This document shows, piece after piece, positions 8,757-16,703 of a stretch of DNA of 54,009 nt. The position numbers were made by a program, and so were the translations under genes. Source of the DNA: Hymenobacter terricola (GTDB lineage Bacteria > Bacteroidota > Bacteroidia > Cytophagales > Hymenobacteraceae); NCBI RefSeq assembly GCF_017921975.2, contig NZ_JAGEMO020000041.1, forward strand, positions 1 through 54,009. The letters run 5' to 3'. Numbering within the stretch: the first letter of the stretch is position 1; each line of letters begins with the position of its first letter. The notes below the pieces were generated by a model. That model was not told the DNA's origin, searched no databases, and worked only from the letters and a program-made list of their open reading frames with translations.

Positions 8757-8824
8757 GAAATCTTAAGGATTGGGGCGGGAATTGCGCGAACCAATTGCCG
8801 GACCTTCGGACTTCTCCTAACACT

Positions 8825-9877
8825 ATGCGAATGAATCGGAAATCCGGGCCGGGCGCGTGGGCGTTGCTCATCATGTTGCTTGCGGCATGGTCGGGCAGCG
8901 CCCAAACCGTTTTGCCCCAACGCCACACCTTCACCCGCAGCGAGCACCTGATGGGCTCGCACTTCACCTTCACGGTGGTGGCCGAGAACGATTCGGCCGG
9001 GCAGCGCGCCCTGCGGGCCGGCCTGGGCGAAGTGCGGCGCATCGACCACCTGATGTCGTTTTGGGATTCTACGTCCGAAATAGTGCACATCAACCGCATG
9101 GCGGGCCTGAAGCCGGTGGCGGTTTCAGTCGAAACCTTTGACCTGATTACTCGCACGCTGCGCCTGTCCAAGCTCAGCGACGGCGCGTTCGACATCAGTT
9201 TCGCCAGCGCCGACAAGCTCTATCATTTTGACCGGCAGGCCCACCCTGCCCTGCCCGATTCGGCCGCCGTTCGGGCGTCGGTGCGGCGCATCGGCTGGCA
9301 GAAAATTCAGATGGACGCCGTTAAACACACGGTTTTCCTGCCCTCAACCGGCATGCGCATCAACCTGGCGGGCATTCTGCAGGGCTACGGCCTGCGGCGG
9401 GCCAAGGAGGTGCTCGACAAGTTGGGCATCAAGGGCGGGCTGATGAATGGCTCGGGCGACATCTACTGCTGGGGCCGGCAGGCCGACGGCTCGCTCTGGC
9501 GCGTGGCCATCGGCGACCCCGACCACCCCAATAGCGTGGCCGCCTGGGTTGATGTGACCGACATGGCCGTGGTGACGGCCGGCAACTACGAGCAGTATTT
9601 CACGGTGGGCGGGCAGGTGTACGGGCACATCATCAACCCGCACACCGGCTACCCGTCCATCGGTCTGCGCTCGGTCACCATCATCTGCCCCGATGTGGAA
9701 CTCGCCGATGGATTAGACGAAGTCGTCTTCGTGAAAGGCCCAACCGCCGGTTTGGATTTTATTAACCGATTGAAAGGCGTTGATTGCACGTTGATAACCG
9801 ACGACAACCACACGCTGGCCTCGCGGGGCATGACATTGAATTATTACCACGGCGCTACCCCGGCCGCGCACCCCTGA
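8825..9877 (+). CDS. Divergent FAD:protein FMN transferase (ApbE-like)
   Basis: 350 residues from the ATG at 8825 (a TTG at 8795 would add ten non-family residues). A signal peptide ending GSAQ exports it. ApbE landmarks are recognisable: MGSHFTF (~43-49), NGSGDIYCWG, LWRVAIGDP, VTAGNYEQYF and HIINPHTGYP (268-277). ApbE enzymes transfer FMN from FAD to a Thr/Ser of exported flavoproteins. Several usually conserved active-site residues differ. The usual GxxKGYxxD reads GILQGYGLR (183-191), so Lys is Gln and Asp is Arg. The metal-site ADxxxT reads ADGLDE (294-299), so Thr is Glu. No flavinylation motif was seen in the neighbouring proteins. Family membership is firm; ordinary transferase activity is doubtful. 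Confidence 0.9.
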   Translation: MRMNRKSGPGAWALLIMLLAAWSGSAQTVLPQRHTFTRSEHLMGSHFTFTVVAENDSAGQRALRAGLGEVRRIDHLMSFWDSTSEIVHINRMAGLKPVAVSVETFDLITRTLRLSKLSDGAFDISFASADKLYHFDRQAHPALPDSAAVRASVRRIGWQKIQMDAVKHTVFLPSTGMRINLAGILQGYGLRRAKEVLDKLGIKGGLMNGSGDIYCWGRQADGSLWRVAIGDPDHPNSVAAWVDVTDMAVVTAGNYEQYFTVGGQVYGHIINPHTGYPSIGLRSVTIICPDVELADGLDEVVFVKGPTAGLDFINRLKGVDCTLITDDNHTLASRGMTLNYYHGATPAAHP

Positions 9878-9897
9878 TTTATCGACTTACCGTACTC

Positions 9898-10146
9898 ATG
9901 ACCGTGAAAAGACTGTCCCTGTTTGCGCACCCCCGGCTGGCGCTGGGCCTGCTGCTGCTGCCGGTGGTGGTGGCCCTGCCCAGCTGCGTCTCGGTGAAGG
10001 CCTACCAGAAAGTGTACCTCAACGACGAAGACATGAAGCTGGCCAGCAAGACGGTGGAAACGCCCGAAACCAACTTCGAGAGCTACCGCGAAGGGGCCGG
10101 CGGGGCCAACGGTGGCAAAGTAGGCGGCGGCTGCGGCTGCAACTGA
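9898..10146 (+). CDS. DUF4266 lipoprotein with C-terminal Cys-Gly-Cys-Asn tail
   Basis: 82 residues. Residues 1-30 are a lipoprotein signal (VVALPSC, acylated Cys30), so it should be membrane-anchored outside the cytoplasm. Residues 31-66 (VSVKAYQKVYLNDEDMKL, then NFESYREG) are the DUF4266 core. A glycine-rich stretch leads to GGGCGCN at the very C-terminus (Cys79, Cys81). From memory, this tail is the most conserved part of the family. The gene starts 20 bp after the ApbE-like gene. A short anchored peptide with a flexible Gly linker and CxC end looks like a carrier for a metal, cofactor or disulfide, possibly after modification. No function is established to my knowledge. Confidence 0.88.
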   Translation: MTVKRLSLFAHPRLALGLLLLPVVVALPSCVSVKAYQKVYLNDEDMKLASKTVETPETNFESYREGAGGANGGKVGGGCGCN

Positions 10147-10166
10147 GCAATACCATAGAACCCACA

Positions 10167-10282
10167 AGAACGTCATGCAGAGCGTAGCGAAGCATCTCGC
10201 GTGTGGTAGTAACTCAATCGTGAAAACGTTCGCAATTAGTGTTAGCAAGCGAGATGCTTCGCTACGCTCTGCATGACGTTCT
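10167..10282. repeat. Palindromic repeat, family A, copy 1
   Basis: Perfect 34-bp inverted arms (10167-10200 and 10249-10282) enclose a 48-bp AT-richer centre. The arms contain GTCATGCAGAGCGTAGCGAA and a GCATCTCGC end. It sits between DUF4266 and DUF3570 inside the cassette. Its right arm holds an in-frame ATG (10273) for the downstream gene. Related copies are at 13971-14083, 18453-18565 and 33857-33950. Confidence 0.9.
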
Positions 10283-10302
10283 ATGCTGCTAATATTTCTC
10301 CC

Positions 10303-11670
10303 TTGAAAAAGCTATTATTCTCCTTGCTGGCTTTTAGCGCCTGGGCCGCTCCGGCCCTGGCCCAGACGGGCACCACGCAAAACCCCAACCGCATCGACGG
10401 CTACGGCGCGCCGGTGAGCCCCTCGGTGCCGGTGAGCCGCGCGGCCGACGAAACGACCATCGACATCATCGGCGGCTACTACCAGCAAACCGGCAGCCAC
10501 GGCGCGGTGGAGGGCGGCCGCGGCACCCAGCAGCTCACCGACGTGCCCCCGGCCATCATCGTCAACGTGCCGCTCGACACGGTGAGCCGGCTGACGGTGA
10601 ACGTCGGGGCCGACTTTTACGCCTCGGCTTCGACCGATAGAATTGACTTTGCGCTGAGCACGCCGTCGGCGCACGACGTGCGTTTCCACGGCGACTTTGG
10701 CTACAGCCGCGAACAAAAGGCCAAGGGCACCATCTGGGGCGTGGGCGCGGGCGTGTCGAAAGAATACGACTACCTCTCCTTCAACGTGGCCGGCTCGTTT
10801 GCCAAAACTTCGCAGGACGGCAACCGCCAGCTGAGCCTGGCCGGGCAGGTGTTTCTCGACCAGGTGACGCTGATAACGCCCCTGGAGCTGCGCAGTACCT
10901 ATACCTCAACCAATCCCAACGCCCGCGCCGACAAGAACTACGGCACCGACACGCGCCAGACCTACAACTTCACGGCCAGCTACTCGCAGGTGCTCACCAA
11001 GCGCCTGCAGGCCGCCGTCAGCACCGAGCTGGTGTCGCAGAATGGCTTGCTGAGCACGCCGTTTCACCGGGTGTACTTCAAGGACAATCCGGACCCCAAC
11101 CTGGCCCCGACCCTGGGTAGCGACTTTTCGACGCGCTTCCCCAGGGCGGCCCGCATCGAAGCCCTGCCCCGCTCGCGCTTCAAGTATCCCGTCAGCCTGC
11201 GCCTGAACTACTACGCTTCCGACTTAATCCAGATTCGAGGGTTCTACCGTTTCTATAACGACAATTTTGGCATTACCGCCCACACCTTCGAGCTGGAGCT
11301 GCCGGTGAAGGTGTCGCAATTCTTCGTGGTGTACCCCTTCTACCGCTACCATACCCAGACGGCGGCCACGTACTTCGCGCCCTTTGCCCAGCACTCCGTC
11401 AACGACCAATACTACACGTCGGACTACGACTTGTCGGCCTTTTCGGCTAACAAAGTGGGCCTGGGCCTGCGCTATTCGCCGGTCTACGGCATCGGCCGTT
11501 TCCGTGTGCCGGGCAAAAACGCGCAGGGCCTGCCGCGCGTCATGCGCCTCAAGTCGCTGGACTTGCGCTACGCCAACTACCAGCAGACGGGCAGCACCAT
11601 CTACACCGCCGAGAACCGGGCCGACCTCAAGGCCAACATCGTGAGCTTCGACCTGGGCTTTGCGCTGTAA
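10303..11670 (+). CDS. DUF3570 outer-membrane protein
   Basis: About 455 residues. I place the start at the TTG at 10303 because it begins a clean signal peptide (KKLLFSLLAFSAWAAPALAQ). The in-frame ATG at 10273 lies inside the palindromic repeat and would add ten residues of repeat-derived sequence. The mature protein is rich in alternating beta strands with Tyr/Phe girdles and ends VSFDLGFAL, as in outer-membrane barrels. DUF3570 proteins are commonly found with DUF4266 and ApbE. The N-terminal region includes DIIGGYYQQTGSHGAVEGG. The role is unknown; an outer-membrane partner or export channel for the DUF4266 product is inference. Confidence 0.85.
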   Translation: MKKLLFSLLAFSAWAAPALAQTGTTQNPNRIDGYGAPVSPSVPVSRAADETTIDIIGGYYQQTGSHGAVEGGRGTQQLTDVPPAIIVNVPLDTVSRLTVNVGADFYASASTDRIDFALSTPSAHDVRFHGDFGYSREQKAKGTIWGVGAGVSKEYDYLSFNVAGSFAKTSQDGNRQLSLAGQVFLDQVTLITPLELRSTYTSTNPNARADKNYGTDTRQTYNFTASYSQVLTKRLQAAVSTELVSQNGLLSTPFHRVYFKDNPDPNLAPTLGSDFSTRFPRAARIEALPRSRFKYPVSLRLNYYASDLIQIRGFYRFYNDNFGITAHTFELELPVKVSQFFVVYPFYRYHTQTAATYFAPFAQHSVNDQYYTSDYDLSAFSANKVGLGLRYSPVYGIGRFRVPGKNAQGLPRVMRLKSLDLRYANYQQTGSTIYTAENRADLKANIVSFDLGFAL

Positions 11671-11718
11671 GCAACGATAATGAAAAAGTAGCCGCAAGGT
11701 TTATTTCCTTTGCGGTGT

Positions 11719-11766
11719 GCAAAACAGCGGCCGGCCGGCATCTATGCCTGTGCCGGCCGTTTGCAT
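11719..11766 (+). terminator. Possible terminator after DUF3570
   Basis: A GC-rich hairpin with GGCCGGC/GCCGGCC arms and flanking A- and T-containing ends lies 50 bp after the DUF3570 stop. The T-run is weak. Confidence 0.35.
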
Positions 11767-11813
11767 TTGCCCCCCGCTTACTCCCGATTTCCCCACCTCT
11801 CCCCCTCCCCCAC

Positions 11814-12224
11814 TTGAAACACTGGCTCGTTAAATCTGAACCCGAAGCCTACTCCTGGGCCACCTTCGTGCAGGAAGACGGCACCGCCTGGACCGGCGTG
11901 CGCAACTACCAGGCCCGCAACAACCTGAACCTGATGCAGCCCGGCGACCTCGTGCTGTTCTACCACAGCGTGAGCGAAAAGGCCGTGGTGGGCATTGCCG
12001 AAGTGGCCGCCCTGCCCGCCCCCGATGCCACCGCCGAAGCCGGCTCGCCCTGGGTAGCCGTGGCCTTACGCCCCGTGCAGCCCCTTTCCCAGCCCGTGAG
12101 CCTGGCCCAGCTCAAGGCCGATGCGCGCCTGAGCGAGCTGGCCCTGCTACGCCAGTCGCGGCTGTCGGTGCTGCCCGTGCGGCCCGAGGAATTCGACGCC
12201 GTACTGGCCCTGGGCGCAAATTAA
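11814..12224 (+). CDS. EVE-domain protein
   Basis: 136 residues from a TTG at 11814 (product KHWLVKSEPEAYSW), which is exactly where EVE/thymocyte-nuclear-protein-1-like proteins begin. The open frame upstream (GTG at 11715) is Pro-rich and not family-like. The motifs WTGVRNYQARNNL and GDLVLFYHS are typical. EVE domains share the PUA/YTH/ASCH fold and are thought to bind modified bases in DNA or RNA. Stand-alone copies are widespread housekeeping-like genes of uncertain role. The second half is shorter than the usual ~150-155 residues, but the domain appears complete. Confidence 0.87.
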   Translation: MKHWLVKSEPEAYSWATFVQEDGTAWTGVRNYQARNNLNLMQPGDLVLFYHSVSEKAVVGIAEVAALPAPDATAEAGSPWVAVALRPVQPLSQPVSLAQLKADARLSELALLRQSRLSVLPVRPEEFDAVLALGAN

Positions 12225-12340
12225 TGACGTTAAATAAAGCAATTCGGCGCGGCACACAAACGACGGGTTCTGTTGTAACTTTCGCGTAGTAACCACTCGT
12301 TGGAGTAGGTATTTCCAGCTGCTTGTTAAGGCATAAGGGC

Positions 12341-13942
12341 ATGAAACTCCGCTACTTTTTTCTACTGCTTTCTCTTGGCGTGCCGGGCCTTTCGCCCGCG
12401 CTGCATGCCCAAAAACACGCCACCCCGTCTCCTCCCCCGCCGGCCAATGCGCCCAGGCAAACGGCCCGCACCGAGCTGCTCCTGGAGCAATCGGACAGCG
12501 AAGTGCACGTACAGGCCCTGCCCGCCGATAGCACGGTGGTGCTGCTGCTGGGCCGCGAAAAACCCCTTTCCAGCAAGTCGACCTTCGTTTTTCAACAATA
12601 CGACCGGGACCTGCACCTGCGCCAGGAAACGCCGCTGGAGGTGCCCGACGAGTTCAATTTCACGCGCATGTGCGCCGAAGGCAACACGGTGTACGCCTTG
12701 TTTTCATCGCGCAACACGCCCGGCCGGCTTTGGGTAGCTGCCTACAACGGCCGGCTGGCCCAAGCCCGCACGCAGCAGTTCGAAACGCGCCTGAGCCGGG
12801 AAATAGTAGAGTTGAAGGCCCTGGATGGCCGCCTGTTTGCCACCGTGCTGCTCAACGACCAGCTGCACGTTACGGCCCTGCTGCTCGACGTGGCCACCGG
12901 CCAGATGCAGTACCTGTCCTCCATCTACGAGCCGCTGCCCATGCAGCTCACCTTCGTGGCCGACGCCGCCACCCGCCGTGCCGAGTACGTGCTGAGCCAG
13001 ACCAACGGCCGCAAATCGCGCCTCCTGCTCAAGCAACTCACCGACCGCGGCCAGCTCGTCAGCTCCGAGTTTGTGCAGGCCGAGAGCGACCGCAGCCTCA
13101 TCACGGCCCAGCTCACGCCGCCGCAGGATACCATGGCCCGCCTGCTGATGGGCACGTATTCGCTGCGTGACCCCACTTACGCCCAAGGCCTGTTTGCCAC
13201 CGACCTGCGGCCCACGGCCACGCCCGGCACCAAGTCTCCGCTACGGTTCTACGATTTCCTGCACCTGAAACACTTCTTTGATTACCTCAAGCCCAGCCGC
13301 CAGGCCCGCCTGCGGCTGCGCACCGACCGCCGCATTGCCCGCTCGGTGCCGCCCCTGCGCTGGCACTACCGCCTGCTGCTGCACGAGCTGCTGCCCCAGG
13401 CCGACGGCGGCTACGTGCTGGTGGCCGAGGTGTACTACCCGCACTACCGCTACAACAGCTACGGCAGCTACATCGGGCCGGTCAATAGCCTGGGCAACCA
13501 GTACGGCACCTCGCCCTACGCCAGCTCCCGCGTGTTTGACGGCTACCAGACCACCCATGCCCTCGTTTGTGGCTTCGACCGCGCCGGCACTCTGCTCTGG
13601 GACAATATTTTCGTGGTCGAAAACCTGCGCCGCTCCGAGCTGGAAGAAGCCATTCGCCTGCAAGCCCTGCCCGATGGCCGCCTCGTGCTGGCTTACCTCG
13701 ACGAAGAAAAGCTGCGCTACAAGCTCATCAGCGGCGCCGAATCGGCCCCCAACGACCAGCAAGTCCTCATCCAGACCGGCTCCGGCGACACCACCAGCGG
13801 GGCCGAGCACGCCAGCGACACCTCCCAGGCCGACTTGCTGCCGTGGTTCGGCAGCCGCTTCGTGGCCACCGGCTACCAGCGCGTGCGCACCGAGCACGGC
13901 AAAGACCGGGAAGTGTTTTTTCTGAATTCGGTGGTGTTTTAA
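12341..13942 (+). CDS. Secreted protein of unknown family, 533 aa
   Basis: A signal peptide (RYFFLLLSLGVPGLSPALHAQ) starts at the ATG at 12341. The mature protein has repeated strand pairs of the kind 'LPADSTVVLLLGREK', 'LDGRLFATVLLNDQL' and 'LPDGRLVLAYLDEEKL', suggesting a beta-propeller-like or WD-like architecture. There is a Tyr-rich patch near 370-400 (YYPHYRYNSYGSYIGP). No catalytic motif was seen and I do not recognise the family. It is flanked downstream by a palindromic repeat and stands alone on this strand. Confidence 0.75.
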   Translation: MKLRYFFLLLSLGVPGLSPALHAQKHATPSPPPPANAPRQTARTELLLEQSDSEVHVQALPADSTVVLLLGREKPLSSKSTFVFQQYDRDLHLRQETPLEVPDEFNFTRMCAEGNTVYALFSSRNTPGRLWVAAYNGRLAQARTQQFETRLSREIVELKALDGRLFATVLLNDQLHVTALLLDVATGQMQYLSSIYEPLPMQLTFVADAATRRAEYVLSQTNGRKSRLLLKQLTDRGQLVSSEFVQAESDRSLITAQLTPPQDTMARLLMGTYSLRDPTYAQGLFATDLRPTATPGTKSPLRFYDFLHLKHFFDYLKPSRQARLRLRTDRRIARSVPPLRWHYRLLLHELLPQADGGYVLVAEVYYPHYRYNSYGSYIGPVNSLGNQYGTSPYASSRVFDGYQTTHALVCGFDRAGTLLWDNIFVVENLRRSELEEAIRLQALPDGRLVLAYLDEEKLRYKLISGAESAPNDQQVLIQTGSGDTTSGAEHASDTSQADLLPWFGSRFVATGYQRVRTEHGKDREVFFLNSVVF

Positions 13943-13970
13943 TACCGACGGAGCAAGGCCAGAACTAAAA

Positions 13971-14083
13971 AACGGCCATGCTGAGTGCAGCCGAAACATC
14001 CGGCGTGCAACAATAATTCTTCCGGTTGGGCGAGTGAATTACTTGGCACGCGAGATGCTTTGGCAAGCTTAACATGACCGGTT
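13971..14083. repeat. Palindromic repeat, family A, degenerate copy 2
   Basis: Imperfect inverted arms of ~38 bp (13971-14008 and 14046-14083) match family A, with GCGAGATGCTTTGGC on the right and a diverged left arm. It lies between two same-strand genes and ends in GGTTTTTTC, so it may work as a terminator for the upstream gene. Confidence 0.7.
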
Positions 14084-14133
14084 TTTTCTGTCGATTGGTC
14101 ATTACAAACCCATCTTCTTGCCACCTTTACTTC

Positions 14134-14688
14134 ATGATAACCAAACTCCGCTTCCCCGCTCTCTTCCTGTTCATGCTATTGGTGGGCTGCCGTGCGGGCG
14201 GCCCCAGCAGCCCGGCCCGCACCGTGGCATCGTTTTTTTCTAAATACGAAGGCCGCGAAGGGTTCAAAACCACCGATTGGTCGGCCGATTTGCTCCAGCG
14301 CCTGGCCCTGGTGAAAGCGGCCAAGCTCCTCGGCGGGTCCGACCTCACCAACGGCATCACCGGCATTCGCTCGGCCAAAGTCATCACCTTCGCCCCCACT
14401 ACTGCCGCCGCCAAGGCCCTGGCCAACGAGGGCCTGCGCGCCGAAGCCACCGGCATTCTGACCGGCAATAAGTACGAGCCCATTTCAACGGGCTCGGCCC
14501 TGGGCAACGACTACCAGGTAGCCGTGCGTGCTTCCGGCGACAAAGTCTCCGAGTTTGCCGCTACCGGCAAGCTGCCCGACGTGGCCGATTCGTTCGTGCT
14601 AGTGGCCGTCGACGGCAATTTCACTCGCTCGCAGGTGCAGGCCCTGGCCAAGTACCTGCCGCAGCTGGTGCAGGCCACCAGCAAGTAA
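14134..14688 (+). CDS. Lipoprotein, DUF4252-like, function unknown
   Basis: 184 residues from the ATG at 14134. The lipobox is FMLLVGC (Cys near 19). The pattern FFSKYEGREGFKTTDWSAD, then paired strands and a C-terminal helical segment (FTRSQVQALAKYLPQL), resembles DUF4252 lipoproteins of Bacteroidota; that assignment is tentative. A -7-like CACCTTTA at 14122-14129 lies only four bases before the ATG, so the message may be nearly leaderless. Confidence 0.65.
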   Translation: MITKLRFPALFLFMLLVGCRAGGPSSPARTVASFFSKYEGREGFKTTDWSADLLQRLALVKAAKLLGGSDLTNGITGIRSAKVITFAPTTAAAKALANEGLRAEATGILTGNKYEPISTGSALGNDYQVAVRASGDKVSEFAATGKLPDVADSFVLVAVDGNFTRSQVQALAKYLPQLVQATSK

Positions 14689-14738
14689 GTTGCTAATGGG
14701 TTGGTGTGCTGATGCGCTCAATTTTAAACCGCTCAATT

Positions 14739-14778
14739 GCAAAAGAGCCGATTCTAGCAATAGAACCGGCTCTTTTGC
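14739..14778. terminator. Bidirectional terminator
   Basis: A perfect 12-bp stem (GCAAAAGAGCCG and its complement) with A-rich and T-rich flanks lies between the convergent lipoprotein gene and pepP. It can serve both strands. Confidence 0.8.
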
Positions 14779-14792
14779 AAACAACGACGACC

Positions 14793-14819
14793 GGTCGGAC
14801 CGCCTAAGGCGGTCCGACC
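14793..14819. repeat. Short perfect hairpin, 12-bp arms and 3-nt loop
   Basis: GGTCGGACCGCC, a TAA loop and the exact complement, next to the terminator at 14739-14778. It lacks a T-run, so it looks like a small dispersed palindrome rather than a second terminator. Confidence 0.6.
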
Positions 14820-14844
14820 TGAGCGGTCGGCCTTCATTAGCCAA

Positions 14845-16134
14845 TCAGCGCCCCATCAGGTCCTCAATCTCATCGGCCTGCAAGGGAATATTGGCCATCA
14901 AATCCTCGTTGCCATTGGCCGTGAGCAGAATATCGTTCTCCAGCCGAATGCCCAGACCCTCTTCGGGAATGTAGATGCCGGGCTCCACGGTGTAGACCAT
15001 GCCCGCCTCAAAAGTGCGGTACTTATAGCCCACATCGTGCACGTCGAGGCCGAGGTAGTGGCTGGTGCCGTGCATAAAATATTTCTTGTAGAGCGGCGCG
15101 GCCGGGTCCTGGTGTTGAACGTCGGAGGCGTTTAGCAGGTCCAGTTTGATGAGTTCCTGCTCCATGCACTCGCCTACTTCTTTGTGGTAAGCCTCAATTT
15201 CGGTGCCCGGGATAAGGCGCGTTTTGGCGAAGGCCATCACGGCCAGCACCGAGTCGTACACCTGGCGCTGGCGCAGCGTGAACTTGCCATTTACGGGAAT
15301 AGAGCGTGAGAGGTCGGCGGCGTAGTTGGCGTACTCGGCCCCGAAATCCAGCAGAATCACGTCGCCGTCCTGGCACTGGTTGTCGTTGGTGGTGTAGTGG
15401 AGCACGTTGGCGTTTTTGCCGCTGGCCACGATGCTGCCGTAAGCCGGCCCCCGGCTGCGGTTGCGCATGAACTCGTGCACGATTTCGGCCTCAATCTCGA
15501 ACTCCCACACGCCCGGCTTCACAAAGCCCAGCAGCCGCCGAAACGCCTTGCCCGTGATGTCGCAGGCCTGGCGCATCACCCGGATTTCCTCGGCGCTCTT
15601 GATGGCGCGCAGGCTATGCACCAGCGGCGCGGCGCGGCGGTAGGTGTGCAGCGGGTACTGGCTTTGCAGCATTTTGATGAAGCGGGCGTCGCGCGTTTCC
15701 ACCTCAATCACCGCCCTGATGTGCTCATTGGAATTCAAATACACGTTTTCGGCCTCGTTCATCAGCGCGGGCAGCACCGATTTGAAGCTCTCCAGCCACA
15801 TAACATTCGGGATGCCGGAGTTGGTGCGGGCCTCGTCCCGGGTCAGCTTGTAGCCTTCCCAGATGAGAATATGCTCGGAGGTCTCTTTCAGGAAAAGGAT
15901 TTCGCGGTGCTGCGGCAGCCGCGCATCGGGGAAAATAACGAGGATGCTTTCCTCCTGGTCGACCCCGGAAAGGTAGAACAGGTCGTTGTTTTGCCGAAAA
16001 GCCATGGTGCCGTCAGCATTGGTCGGCATGATGTCGTTGGACTGGAAAATGGCCAGCGAAGCCGGCGGCAACAGCTCACGGAAGCGGCGGCGGTTTTCAA
16101 CGAATAGTTCGGGGGCAAGCGGGGCGTAGCGCAT
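14845..16134 (-). CDS. pepP: Xaa-Pro aminopeptidase (aminopeptidase P, M24B)
   Basis: 429 residues from the ATG at 16134 (MRYAPLAPELF); a TTG two codons upstream is less likely. The N-terminal AMP_N domain covers ~1-150. The pita-bread M24 domain has its dinuclear metal ligands in LLDFGAEY, AADLSRSIP, HGTSHYLGLDVHD, TVEPGIYIP and GIRLEND. The enzyme removes N-terminal residues preceding proline in the cytoplasm. Length is typical. It is convergent with the upstream lipoprotein gene and probably monocistronic. Confidence 0.94.
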   Translation of the reverse strand: MRYAPLAPELFVENRRRFRELLPPASLAIFQSNDIMPTNADGTMAFRQNNDLFYLSGVDQEESILVIFPDARLPQHREILFLKETSEHILIWEGYKLTRDEARTNSGIPNVMWLESFKSVLPALMNEAENVYLNSNEHIRAVIEVETRDARFIKMLQSQYPLHTYRRAAPLVHSLRAIKSAEEIRVMRQACDITGKAFRRLLGFVKPGVWEFEIEAEIVHEFMRNRSRGPAYGSIVASGKNANVLHYTTNDNQCQDGDVILLDFGAEYANYAADLSRSIPVNGKFTLRQRQVYDSVLAVMAFAKTRLIPGTEIEAYHKEVGECMEQELIKLDLLNASDVQHQDPAAPLYKKYFMHGTSHYLGLDVHDVGYKYRTFEAGMVYTVEPGIYIPEEGLGIRLENDILLTANGNEDLMANIPLQADEIEDLMGR

Positions 16135-16196
16135 GGGCAAGGGTTGGTTGGGAATGGGAGGCGCAAGTTAGGCAGGCTGGCCCGGCCGCCGGGGCA

Positions 16197-16230
16197 CAAA
16201 AAAACCCCTGCCCGTCGGGGCAAGGGTTTT
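16197..16230 (-). terminator. Terminator of the low-complexity secreted protein gene
   Basis: A near-perfect 14-bp stem (AAAACCCTTGCCCC on the minus strand) is followed by a run of T 20 bp after the stop. Confidence 0.85.
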
Positions 16231-16250
16231 CTGAAACCAGTCCGCAATGC

Positions 16251-16703
16251 CTACATCTTGGTCTCGGTCTTCTTCACGCTCGTTTTGTTGGTTTTGTAAC
16301 GCATGTCGGGCGTGCCGTCGGCTTTCATGGGACCGGTCATTTTGGTCGTTTTGGTCGACTTATTTTCCGAGTAGCGCATATCGGGCGTGCCATCGGCTTT
16401 CATTTTGGTGCTGGTCGAGGTTTTGGTCATGCCCGAAGGCGTGCTCATGGTGCTCGACTTGCTCATCGTGGCCGAACCCTTCGTCATGGTCGACGACTTG
16501 TGCATACCCGCCGGGTTGCTCATCGTGCTCGACTTCGTGGTCGTGGTTGTGGCCGGCGTTTGGGTTTTGTGAGTACTCATTTTCGACGAGCTGGTGCTCA
16601 TCGTCGTAGTGGAAGCCGCGGGCGTGGTAGTGGGTGTTTGGGCCAGTGCAGCGGAGCTGCCAAGCAGGCTCAAAGAAACAAGGAAACCAACAATGCGTTT
16701 CAT
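16251..16703 (-). CDS. Secreted low-complexity Thr/Ser/Lys/Met protein with a short repeat
   Basis: 150 residues. The signal peptide is FLVSLSLLGSSAALAQ. The mature part is almost entirely Thr, Ser, Lys and Met, with variants of KSSTMS/TKTST. The 11-residue unit MKADGTPDMRY occurs twice (about 101-111 and 126-136). No fold is expected outside the repeat. The KADGTPDMRY-type unit recalls small Cytophagales secreted proteins with DGTPDMRFKEN-like repeats; their role is unknown. A strong terminator follows. It is likely expressed, because codon use matches neighbours and the signal peptide is clean. Confidence 0.8.
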   Translation of the reverse strand: MKRIVGFLVSLSLLGSSAALAQTPTTTPAASTTTMSTSSSKMSTHKTQTPATTTTTKSSTMSNPAGMHKSSTMTKGSATMSKSSTMSTPSGMTKTSTSTKMKADGTPDMRYSENKSTKTTKMTGPMKADGTPDMRYKTNKTSVKKTETKM

